Shown here one piece after another: positions 1 to 5,940 of a stretch of DNA of 32,622 nucleotides. Made by a program: the position numbers and the translations under genes. The stretch spans positions 1-32,622 of the forward strand of contig JAEHCK010000048.1 in NCBI GenBank assembly GCA_020696345.1, read 5' to 3'. Below the pieces are notes generated by a model, which did no database searches, had not been told where the DNA came from, and was given only the letters and a program-made list of their open reading frames with translations. How positions within the stretch are numbered: the first letter of the stretch is position 1; every line of letters starts with the position of its first letter. This DNA is from Thermoplasmata archaeon (GTDB lineage Archaea > Thermoplasmatota > Penumbrarchaeia > JAEHCK01).

Positions 1-126
1 ATGCCTTTTCCTCAACGCTCACCACATAGGCTCTTTACCTATGCAGCTTGAGGTGATTTGAAGCCTGCTCCTGTAAGCCAGCTCCGAGGGACCTACCCTC
101 ATCTCTTGTGCAGCTTCGTGGCACAC
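1..126 (-). mobile_element. Group II intron, 5' end (truncated by window edge)
   Basis: Read on the minus strand, the sequence from 126 leftwards begins GTGTGCC, a group II intron 5' terminus of the GUGYG type. It continues with short hairpins such as GAGGGTAGGTCCCTC and the stretch GTGGTGAGCGTTGAGGAAAA, which resembles the start of domain I in bacterial and archaeal introns. The rest of the intron, including any reverse transcriptase, lies beyond the left edge. The 5' exon just outside (about 131-150) can form an imperfect hairpin, as expected for class-C introns, but it also overlaps a 7-bp repeat array, so the class is uncertain. The match was made by eye. Confidence 0.6.
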
Positions 127-140
127 GAATTCTAACCCCT

Positions 141-216
141 AGGACTTAGGTTATAGGTATCTAGCGATATAGATTGAGAACCTATTACCTATGACCTATA
201 ACCAATGACCTAGATT
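141..216. repeat. 7-bp degenerate tandem array with opposed arms
   Basis: In strict 7-bp register from 141 the left arm reads AGGACTT then AGGTTAT then AGGTATC. The right arm (176-210) reads TATTACC then TATGACC then TATAACC then AATGACC. The right arm is the reverse complement type of the left: GGTTATAGGT at 149-158 pairs perfectly with ACCTATAACC at 194-203. The array lies directly outside the group II intron boundary. The remaining gap up to 337 shows no gene. Confidence 0.6.
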
Positions 217-337
217 CAGGACATCCTAATAATTAATCGAAATATAGAACAACTCATCATCCCCCATCATCTACAGTATCTTTACATCAATCCAATCAAA
301 AATTATAAGGATTTTGTAATACATATCCCCTTTTCTA

Positions 338-535
338 TTGAATGAGGTGGATATTTTGGATATTGCACAAAGTTTATCCGGTGCGAAAAGATATGTACTC
401 CAGCAGTTCGTTCCCAAACACGCACGTCAGGAGAAGTTACACACGGTCAAGCCGTATAAGAGAGAGAAAATGATCTCTTTTCAGAAGCTTTTATTAGAAA
501 AGATCGCGAATGTATCTCTCCGCGGTGTAAGGTAA
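338..535 (+). pseudogene. C-terminal remnant of an NrdG-like radical-SAM activase
   Basis: The 65 residues resemble only the last third of anaerobic ribonucleotide reductase activating proteins (NrdG and related radical-SAM activases). They carry the AKRYVLQQF motif, a following PYKREKM-like segment and a terminal VSLRGVR strand. The family is normally about 150-240 residues, and the CxxxCxxC iron-sulfur motif of the N-terminal part is absent. The frame opens after a TAA at 317-319 and the first usable start is a TTG at 338 with no clear ribosome binding site. Repeats and a group II intron lie just upstream. I read it as a truncated relic. An intact small protein is possible but less likely. 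Confidence 0.45.
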
Positions 536-613
536 CAATAAAATATATGAATCTATTTTCAGGTAGGATGCATCTGCATTTATAGTATAACATTAAGATT
601 TGGTGATGCAATT

Positions 614-1111
614 ATGGAAAAAATTGAGATTAACGGTAAAAAATATTCAAAACGTACGATCGAGATCCTATCTGGAGTTAAAAACTTCCATGATATTGAT
701 AATAATCTTCAATTGTTGGCCGAGGTAATTGATCATCCGTATGATTTTCCATTCTTACTCGAGGATATCTATGATATGGATTTCGACGAGGATCTGCGCC
801 TTGCCTTGGTTAGGATCCAGATTGATTCCAGACTACATATTCGAGATGACCTGGAGGGTGAACAACTACGGTTGTATGTTTCCGAAACCATTGAAAAGAT
901 GCTTTTTGGTGAATTATTAACCGAAGGCAATGGTACTGGTAAAGAAGATAATGATGAAAAGGATGAGAAGAAAAAGAAAGACAAGAAAGGATCGAAAAGT
1001 TCTTCGAAGTCAAAGAGCACCGGCAAAGGTAAAGGTAAAGGTAAGAGTAAAGGCAAAGGTAGAGGTAGGGGCAGACCAAAAAAATCAGATACCGGTAATG
1101 GTCAAGTATGA
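614..1111 (+). CDS. AT-hook-tailed acidic/helical protein of unknown function
   Basis: Not recognised as a named family. Residues 1-105 form a compact acidic helical domain with LLEDIYDMDFDEDLRLALVR near the middle. Residues 106-165 are a low-complexity tail: acidic first (about 110-120), then lysine/serine/glycine-rich (GKGKGKGKSKGKGRGRG), ending in RGRGRPKK at about 150-157. That is the core of an AT-hook, a minor-groove DNA-binding motif. The protein therefore probably contacts AT-rich DNA or RNA through its tail, but this is inferred from the motif alone. ATG is preceded by GGTGATG at 601-607. The thioredoxin gene follows 32 bp downstream on the same strand. The repetitive tail gives open frames on the other strand that are not real genes. 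Confidence 0.75.
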   Translation: MEKIEINGKKYSKRTIEILSGVKNFHDIDNNLQLLAEVIDHPYDFPFLLEDIYDMDFDEDLRLALVRIQIDSRLHIRDDLEGEQLRLYVSETIEKMLFGELLTEGNGTGKEDNDEKDEKKKKDKKGSKSSSKSKSTGKGKGKGKSKGKGRGRGRPKKSDTGNGQV

Positions 1112-1143
1112 GAGAGAGATATTAGTTTTCAGGATGTGTTAAA

Positions 1144-1578
1144 TTGAGCGAGTCAGAAAATGATAAAGAACTGGAAGAAATTCGTGCAAAGAGATTAGAG
1201 AAAATGACAGAAGAGCGCCTTGGAAATCCTGGCGGCTCGGGCAAAGACGAGGACTGGCCAGCAGAGCCGATTACGATCACGGAATCTAATTTTGAAGAGA
1301 TCATTAAAAAATATCCAAAACTGGTAATAGACTGCTGGGCGCCATGGTGCGGGCCGTGTCGAATGGTGGCGTCGGTATTTGATGAGCTGGCTAAGGAAAA
1401 ACAGGGTAAGATCGCATTTGGTCGACTCAATACAGACGAAAACCAGGGTATTTCGATGAAATACAATATTATGAGCATCCCAACATTTCTAATATTCAAA
1501 GAGGGCGATCTTGTTGGTCGACCAGTAGGTGCATTGCCCAAACCGGCTCTTGAAGCGGCGATCGCTGAGCATTTGTGA
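1144..1578 (+). CDS. trxA: Thioredoxin with N-terminal helical extension
   Basis: Cytoplasmic thiol-disulfide oxidoreductase. The classic active site WCGPC is at residues 68-72 and the cis-proline is at about 113 in MSIPTFLIF. The thioredoxin domain occupies about 45-144. The first 45 residues form a charged extension beginning SESENDKELEEIRAKRLEKM; a similar DELEEIRxRKL helix is seen in other archaeal proteins. The start is TTG at 1144; no in-frame ATG would include the extension. It runs convergently towards ccmE, with a hairpin between them. It might supply reductant to cytochrome c maturation next door, but no signal peptide or membrane segment is present, so that would be indirect. Confidence 0.93.
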   Translation: MSESENDKELEEIRAKRLEKMTEERLGNPGGSGKDEDWPAEPITITESNFEEIIKKYPKLVIDCWAPWCGPCRMVASVFDELAKEKQGKIAFGRLNTDENQGISMKYNIMSIPTFLIFKEGDLVGRPVGALPKPALEAAIAEHL

Positions 1579-1594
1579 TCGATATAAGACTTCA

Positions 1595-1609
1595 CACCGA
1601 AGTGCGGTG
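1595..1609. terminator. Hairpin between convergent trx and ccmE
   Basis: CACCG at 1595-1599 pairs with CGGTG at 1605-1609 around a 5-base loop, in the 39-bp gap between the thioredoxin stop and the ccmE stop. Its position suits a bidirectional transcription end. There is no long T-run, so function is inferred. Confidence 0.4.
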
Positions 1610-1617
1610 ATTTCTAT

Positions 1618-2046
1618 TTAGTATTCAGACGAACAGCCAACGACGATCTCCTCCACATCTATGACCAGAACGTCATATCTGCGTAAAGTGCCTTTTACGA
1701 CCACATCCTTGCCCTCTTCAAAACTTGCGGGCAATGAACCTGTGTAGTTGATCTTTATATCATTTTTACCATCTGTAAGTACAAATGTTCTGTTATCCTG
1801 ATCCACACTATCCTTTTTCACCGTTCCCTTTACTTCTATTTCCTCATTCAGATATTTATCTTCGTTATCTACAATATCACTTACCGAGAGATAGTTTGTA
1901 CTACTATGCATTCCCCAAAAACCAATCATTAATACTACTACAATTACAATTACCCCAACTAAGATCTTGGTTTTTTTATTCCATTTTCGTTTCTTTTTTC
2001 TTTTTTTGTTATCTTTACTTTCTTGTTCTTTTTTTCCTTTTTCCAT
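1618..2046 (-). CDS. ccmE: CcmE, Cys-type (CxxxY) haem chaperone of cytochrome c maturation
   Basis: Periplasm-facing haem chaperone that receives haem from CcmABCD and passes it to CcmF. Residues 1-25 are a lysine-rich cytoplasmic tail, 27-46 a membrane anchor, and 50-142 an OB-fold domain (LSVSDIVDN, then EEIEVKGTVKKDSV, FVLTDGKNDIKINY and VVVKGTLRR). In classical CcmE the haem-binding residue is the His of HxxxY. Here the protein ends GCSSEY, giving CxxxY with Cys138 and Tyr142 as the last residue. This is the known archaeal and deltaproteobacterial variant of System I. It is the last gene of the ccmABCDE operon, and its first codons overlap the end of ccmD by 32 bp. Confidence 0.9.
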   Translation of the reverse strand: MEKGKKEQESKDNKKRKKKRKWNKKTKILVGVIVIVVVLMIGFWGMHSSTNYLSVSDIVDNEDKYLNEEIEVKGTVKKDSVDQDNRTFVLTDGKNDIKINYTGSLPASFEEGKDVVVKGTLRRYDVLVIDVEEIVVGCSSEY

Positions 2047-2182
2047 AGGACTTCACCGAATCTTCAAGTAATTCCATATCTCTTGATAGGTCGTTTTGTT
2101 TCATGTGTAAATAGAATATATAACCAGCTATTCCAAGAAATATTACGGTATATGCAAGATATACAAACATAACATCACTCAT
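2015..2182 (-). CDS. ccmD: CcmD, small membrane subunit of the haem export complex
   Basis: A 55-codon gene found by translating the ccmC-ccmE gap. ATG at 2182-2180 overlaps the ccmC stop in ATGAGTGA, and the TAA at 2017-2015 lies inside ccmE. The protein starts MSDVMFVYLAYTVIF, has one membrane helix at about 5-26 ending IFYLHM, then a short charged helix (about 28-45) and a basic C-terminus. That size, topology and the place between ccmC and ccmE match CcmD, which holds the CcmABC-haem-CcmE complex together. Sequence conservation in CcmD is weak, so the call rests on context and topology. Confidence 0.8.
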   Translation of the reverse strand: MSDVMFVYLAYTVIFLGIAGYIFYLHMKQNDLSRDMELLEDSVKSYGKRKKRTRK

Positions 2183-2903
2183 ATTCATCATCACCTACAA
2201 TTTCTTTCATTTCTTCTAGTTTAATCCTCATTTTTTCCAATTCAATTCTTTTTAACAGTAAATAAAAGAAGAACACAGTAAATGCAATTACAGCAATTAT
2301 CAATGCAAATGTCATTGGAGTTTGTATGGAAGCCTTTGGTGCGGCAATCACTGTTGGATGGTACTGTTCCCAGAGCCTATTTGCCGCAAAACTTAATGGT
2401 ACACAAAAAAAGCCCATTATCCCGAATACCGCCGCCAGCCGGCCAGTACTTTCAGAGTTTGCCACTCCGGAGCGCAGCGCTAAATATGCAATAAAGATCA
2501 GCCAGAGCACCAGTGTCATGAACAATTTCACATCTTCCCAACGCCAATATTCACCCCATTCAGCCTTTGCCCAAATGGGGCCGGTAATGATCGCCAATGT
2601 ACAAAATACCATGCCGATCTCTGCCGAGGAAAACGCGATTATATCCCAATTTTTCGAATTGGTCTTTAAAAATGCAATGCTTGAAATGAAAACAATTCCA
2701 AAGCCCAGATACGACACCCAGGCCGAGGCAACATGGAAATAAAAGATCTTCTGGGCCATTGGTGCCGCCCAACCAGCACTCTTTTCTACCATTGGCGCAT
2801 AGATGAAGGCCATATATAATGCAAGCAAGATAAATATTACACTTGCAATTAATAAAATGATCTTAATTGTTGATGTCGAATTTTTTTTAGCCATTTTAGA
2901 CAT
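2175..2903 (-). CDS. ccmC: CcmC, haem-handling membrane protein
   Basis: Integral membrane protein that presents haem to CcmE. Six membrane segments are visible. The tryptophan-rich signature appears as WGEYWRWED (classical WGxxWxWD), between the two conserved haem-ligand histidines in FYFHVASAW and LWEQYHPT. Length of about 240 residues is normal for the family. Start choice: the frame is open to a TTG at 2921 overlapping ccmB, but ATG at 2903 (MSKMAKK), seven bases after the ccmB stop, is more likely; ATG at 2894 is also possible. The gene overlaps ccmD by 8 bp, which implies translational coupling. Confidence 0.92.
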   Translation of the reverse strand: MSKMAKKNSTSTIKIILLIASVIFILLALYMAFIYAPMVEKSAGWAAPMAQKIFYFHVASAWVSYLGFGIVFISSIAFLKTNSKNWDIIAFSSAEIGMVFCTLAIITGPIWAKAEWGEYWRWEDVKLFMTLVLWLIFIAYLALRSGVANSESTGRLAAVFGIMGFFCVPLSFAANRLWEQYHPTVIAAPKASIQTPMTFALIIAVIAFTVFFFYLLLKRIELEKMRIKLEEMKEIVGDDEYE

Positions 2904-2910
2904 ACCTATC

Positions 2911-3591
2911 CTATTCTTCAATTATATATTCAAATAGTATAATTCCAACAATGAAATAAACGATGTCAAATGTTGCTAATAAGCGGATTTGTTCAAAAAT
3001 ATTAGAAAATGATCCGCTATTTAATATATTGCTTGTTGCTGTGATCGAGGGCATAATTATTGTAAAGATAACCAACGGTATCAACATTATGGGTAACAAC
3101 ACCTCGCGGCTTTTGGTATTTACAGAGATCGCAGAGATCAATGTACCAATGATAACAAAACCAGATGTTCCGAGGATCATAATCAAAATTAAATAACCGA
3201 TATTGCCTCCGTAACTGTAACTGAAGAATACGGCAAATAAAATAAAAGATGTAATTGCAATAATGATCAAAAGGATCAAATTCGATATGACTTTTCCCAA
3301 ATATATTGCCACTCTATCAACGGGGCATAGAAGCAAGCCGTTAATGGTCTCTTTATCTTTCTCTTTTCCAAATGAGGCTGTTAACCCATACATGCCGGCA
3401 AACGTAAAAGTTATCCATAACACGGCCGGTGCTACAATATTTGCATCAATTTCCGGTTCGATAGCACTCAGTGCAAATTTAAAAGATAGAATTATCATTA
3501 GAACAAAAATTATCATTGTGTTCAGCATGTGCTTTGTTCTTAACTCGATTTTGAGATCCTTCCAGGCGATTGTCAATATTTCTCTAAGCAT
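2911..3591 (-). CDS. ccmB: CcmB, membrane permease of the CcmAB haem-maturation ABC transporter
   Basis: Six-helix membrane partner of the ATPase CcmA. The N-terminus LREILTIAWKDLKIELRTK is typical of CcmB. WITFTFAGMYGLTASFGKE followed by NGLLLCPVDR is the family signature preceding the second membrane segment. Length 226 is normal. ATG at 3591 overlaps the ccmA stop by 8 bp. The frame ends just upstream of ccmC. The complex is thought to use ATP to release holo-CcmE from CcmCD. Confidence 0.93.
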   Translation of the reverse strand: MLREILTIAWKDLKIELRTKHMLNTMIIFVLMIILSFKFALSAIEPEIDANIVAPAVLWITFTFAGMYGLTASFGKEKDKETINGLLLCPVDRVAIYLGKVISNLILLIIIAITSFILFAVFFSYSYGGNIGYLILIMILGTSGFVIIGTLISAISVNTKSREVLLPIMLIPLVIFTIIMPSITATSNILNSGSFSNIFEQIRLLATFDIVYFIVGIILFEYIIEE

Positions 3592-4297
3592 ATTTTCCCT
3601 TTAAAAGTTGTTGATATTTTTTCGAAAATGTTGTTGGATTCAACCCATCGGATTCTGCATCATAACGAATTTTACCATTAATTAGTACGGCGATCCTGTC
3701 ACCGATATCCAATCCACGCTCAATATTATGTGTGGCCAAAATGACCGTACCTTTTTTTCTTTTAAAATCGTCAAGTATTTTTCCCATTAATCTTGATGCG
3801 TTTTGGTCTAAACCGGTGTAAGGTTCATCCAGGAGAAGAACTTGCGGTTTATGGATAATTGCCCTGGCAATTGAAACACGCTGCTTCATACCCCTGGAAA
3901 ACGTCTCGACTCGATCGTACATACGATGGTGAAGACCGATCTTTCTGATGAGGTCTTTTGCGATTCTATCCAGTTTTGACGGTTCAACATAAAACATTTT
4001 TCCGTAAAATTGTAAATTTTCCAATGGGGTCAGTTCATCATATAGAAGTGGAGAGTGAGTTAGCATGCCAATACTTTGCCGAATCTCACCCGGGTCTTCA
4101 TTTACATCATATTTATTGATGTAGAACTTGCCAGAAGTGGGCCTTACTAAAGTTGATAAAAGTCTGATTAATGTGGTTTTCCCTGCTCCATTAGGGCCAA
4201 ATAATGTTAAAAATTGCCCCTTGGGAACTTTCAGGTTTATTTTATTTAATACTTTTTTCCTGCCAAAATCTTTCGATAAATTCTTGATAGTTATAAT
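3584..4297 (-). CDS. ccmA: CcmA, ATPase of haem-maturation ABC transporter (no canonical start codon)
   Basis: ABC ATPase that energises release of haem-loaded CcmE. The first in-frame ATG is at 4066, but the frame is open upstream to a TAG at 4312-4310 and encodes the expected N-terminus (IKNLSKDFGRKKVLNKINL) and Walker A GPNGAGKTT at 4198-4172. Further on are a signature loop FSRGMKQRVS, Walker B VLLLDEPYTGLD and switch His in ATHN. No ATG, GTG or TTG lies between the TAG and Walker A. The frame there reads GGG GCG GAC ATA ATT ATA. Initiation at ATT (4297) or ATA (4300), just after a GGGGGCGG purine run, or a sequencing error, are the options. It is the first gene of ccmABCDE. Confidence 0.88.
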   Translation of the reverse strand: MITIKNLSKDFGRKKVLNKINLKVPKGQFLTLFGPNGAGKTTLIRLLSTLVRPTSGKFYINKYDVNEDPGEIRQSIGMLTHSPLLYDELTPLENLQFYGKMFYVEPSKLDRIAKDLIRKIGLHHRMYDRVETFSRGMKQRVSIARAIIHKPQVLLLDEPYTGLDQNASRLMGKILDDFKRKKGTVILATHNIERGLDIGDRIAVLINGKIRYDAESDGLNPTTFSKKYQQLLKGKYA

Positions 4298-4347
4298 TAT
4301 GTCCGCCCCCTATATTGGCGTTATTTCATTTATAAAATCTGTATGGT

Positions 4348-4363
4348 GTATTGAGCTCAATAC
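4348..4363. promoter_or_regulatory. 16-bp perfect palindrome in the ccmA promoter
   Basis: GTATTGAGCTCAATAC is a perfect palindrome lying 10-25 bp downstream of the TATA box of the ccm operon. It should therefore cover the transcription start, a typical repressor operator position in archaea. The regulator is unknown. Confidence 0.5.
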
Positions 4364-4372
4364 AAGTAGATT

Positions 4373-4386
4373 TTGAATATAAATAT
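4373..4386 (-). promoter_or_regulatory. TATA box of the ccmABCDE operon
   Basis: On the minus strand AAATATTTATATTC lies about 80 bp upstream of the likely ccmA start. Expected transcription start is near 4350. A second weaker AT-rich box (TTTTATAAA) lies at about 4330-4338. Confidence 0.4.
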
Positions 4387-4424
4387 TTCTATTATCGGTA
4401 TTATTGAATGGAAGGATGGTGGAT

Positions 4425-4520
4425 GGTCGACTGGTCAGCTAGTCGACCAGTCAGCTAGTCACCTGGTAGACCGGATGACAGGTAGACCGATAGACCGGTA
4501 GACTAATGGACTGGTAGATT
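4425..4520. repeat. 8-bp degenerate tandem array with opposed arms (copy 1)
   Basis: Twelve units in strict 8-bp register. Left arm 4425-4464 is built on GTC words such as AGTCGACC and AGTCAGCT. Right arm 4465-4520 is built on GAC words such as GGTAGACC and GATAGACC. The right arm is broadly the reverse complement of the left. A second copy of the same family lies at 21643-21762. The array sits in the 4310-4710 gap between ccmA and the membrane protein gene; no coding sequence is seen there. Confidence 0.7.
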
Positions 4521-4531
4521 ATGGATTGTGG

Positions 4532-4612
4532 ATAAGAATTAAAGAATGAAGATTTTTCCAATGTACTGGTGTAAAATGGTTGGTACTTTTAAATTTTCAA
4601 TCTTCAATACGG
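4532..4612. repeat. 7-bp A/T-rich array with opposed arms
   Basis: Left side carries AAGAAT and GAAGATT words, right side carries AATTTTC then AATCTTC, the inverse type. Units are spaced by 7 bp but are more degenerate in the middle. A close relative is at 13723-13820. It continues directly from the 8-bp array upstream. The rest of the gap to 4710 shows nothing recognisable. Confidence 0.45.
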
Positions 4613-4710
4613 TTTTTGAACCGAGGTCTACATACTCTGATTCACCTACATTAATGTTTTAATTAGATTCGTCCACACTAGTTAAAACTACCACTACCTG
4701 AAAAAGGCAA

Positions 4711-5808
4711 TCATCCGGAACCGTGCGGTTGGACCATGAAAACCAGATATACGAAAAATCCCATGAAAAAGTAACATAGAGCCAGTTCTCTTAGTTGTAA
4801 CCTGGGATCTGGTGCTTTTTCTGCGCGGCCCATCATGAATTTGCTCCAGCCAAACAGTTTTTTATACCATTTACTTTTCATTATCTGTGCCCTATTCAAA
4901 TATATGGGAATTGCCCATAATAATAGCACGATAAAGGAAACGTTGTCTGCGTTTGTAAATAAAAATGCATCTTCGTTCCAGATTGCAGGAAAACCCGTCC
5001 ATGCCTTATTCCAACCGTAAAACATACCCGAAACCCACATGCCTATTGGCACGGACGCGATAAAGAACGCTAAAAAGGCCAGAATAACCAGAATTAAAAG
5101 AACCTTGGGGGTGGCAGTAATTTTATTTAAAAATGAATTTACCTCTAACCGTCTAGATCGTGCAAATAAAAATACTCCGGCAAAAATGCCAGTTGCTAGG
5201 AACAGGAAGGTCGAGGATATCATAAGTACAACATGAACCTTAAATACCGGCGATTCCAGTACTGCCTGGACATAAGCCGGTGGCCCGCCGGGACCGTCAC
5301 CTTCAATATAGGTATAGGTATAGGTAACAACCAAGGTCCAGCTATTACCGGGATCGGGCTCTTCTTGTGTAATAAGACCTAATGGCCCCACAGGTACATT
5401 GGTTGGCCCTGCAGAGTCGCAGGTAACTGCAATATTCCAAACATCATTTAATCCGTCCTCATCCCAGGTGATGATCACTGTGCCACCCGAACCGGATCTG
5501 GTCTGGGGTACGTGGGTTTCATCATCGGTTTGGAGAGTAAATGTATCGGGTTCTGAGTCTGACCCTTCATCATCTGTCCAGGTTAGTTCGAACACCATGC
5601 TGAGAATCGTTTTACCTGCAAATTCTCCGGTTTCGGTGGTCTCCCAGGTAGTACCTACCGCAGTATTATCACTATATGTTATTGTCTTTTCCTCGGGGCC
5701 GCCATCGCTGCCACCCGGATGTTGAGCTATGCTGCTCAAGCTGCTGAAGATAAGTGTTAATATCAATAGAATGATAAATATTACAGGAATGATGATATTC
5801 TTCGACAT
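4711..5808 (-). CDS. Signal-bearing membrane protein of unknown function in the ccm region
   Basis: Not a family I recognise. Residues 1-28 are a signal peptide or anchor (IIIPVIFIILLILTLIF). Residues 30-185 form an acidic, Thr/Gly/Pro-rich extracytoplasmic beta domain. Four membrane helices follow at about 193-215, 236-260, 285-305 and 340-360. Several aromatic, conserved-looking loops occur between them (PIGMWVSGMFYGWNKAW and FPAIWNEDAF). His residues near membrane ends (FKVHVVLM, and MVQPHGSG at the C-terminus) could be haem ligands, but that is speculation. It lies between ccmA and ccmF and points away from ccmF, sharing a 132-bp divergent promoter region with it. A role in cytochrome c maturation or in a membrane cytochrome complex is inferred from position only. 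Confidence 0.8.
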   Translation of the reverse strand: MSKNIIIPVIFIILLILTLIFSSLSSIAQHPGGSDGGPEEKTITYSDNTAVGTTWETTETGEFAGKTILSMVFELTWTDDEGSDSEPDTFTLQTDDETHVPQTRSGSGGTVIITWDEDGLNDVWNIAVTCDSAGPTNVPVGPLGLITQEEPDPGNSWTLVVTYTYTYIEGDGPGGPPAYVQAVLESPVFKVHVVLMISSTFLFLATGIFAGVFLFARSRRLEVNSFLNKITATPKVLLILVILAFLAFFIASVPIGMWVSGMFYGWNKAWTGFPAIWNEDAFLFTNADNVSFIVLLLWAIPIYLNRAQIMKSKWYKKLFGWSKFMMGRAEKAPDPRLQLRELALCYFFMGFFVYLVFMVQPHGSG

Positions 5809-5885
5809 ATTACGGCCTTTATATCTGATAATGACAACACGTTTTTAAACTTTCTTTGAGTTTCTTGATGAGTTCAAAATGAATT

Positions 5886-5911
5886 AGTATAATAAGAACA
5901 TACAAATGTTC
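5886..5911. promoter_or_regulatory. ccmF promoter: TATA box plus inverted repeat
   Basis: AGTATAATAAG at 5886-5896 is a TATA-like element about 50 bp before the ccmF ATG. It abuts GAACAT (5896-5901) and ATGTTC (5906-5911), a 6-bp inverted repeat with 4-bp spacer that could be an operator. Confidence 0.4.
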
Positions 5912-5940
5912 AATTTAAAGTGTAAAATACAGGTGTATTT

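Noticed and set aside
1122-1595. Minus-strand frame opposite thioredoxin
   Set aside because: Overlaps the clear thioredoxin with WCGPC; no recognisable domain.
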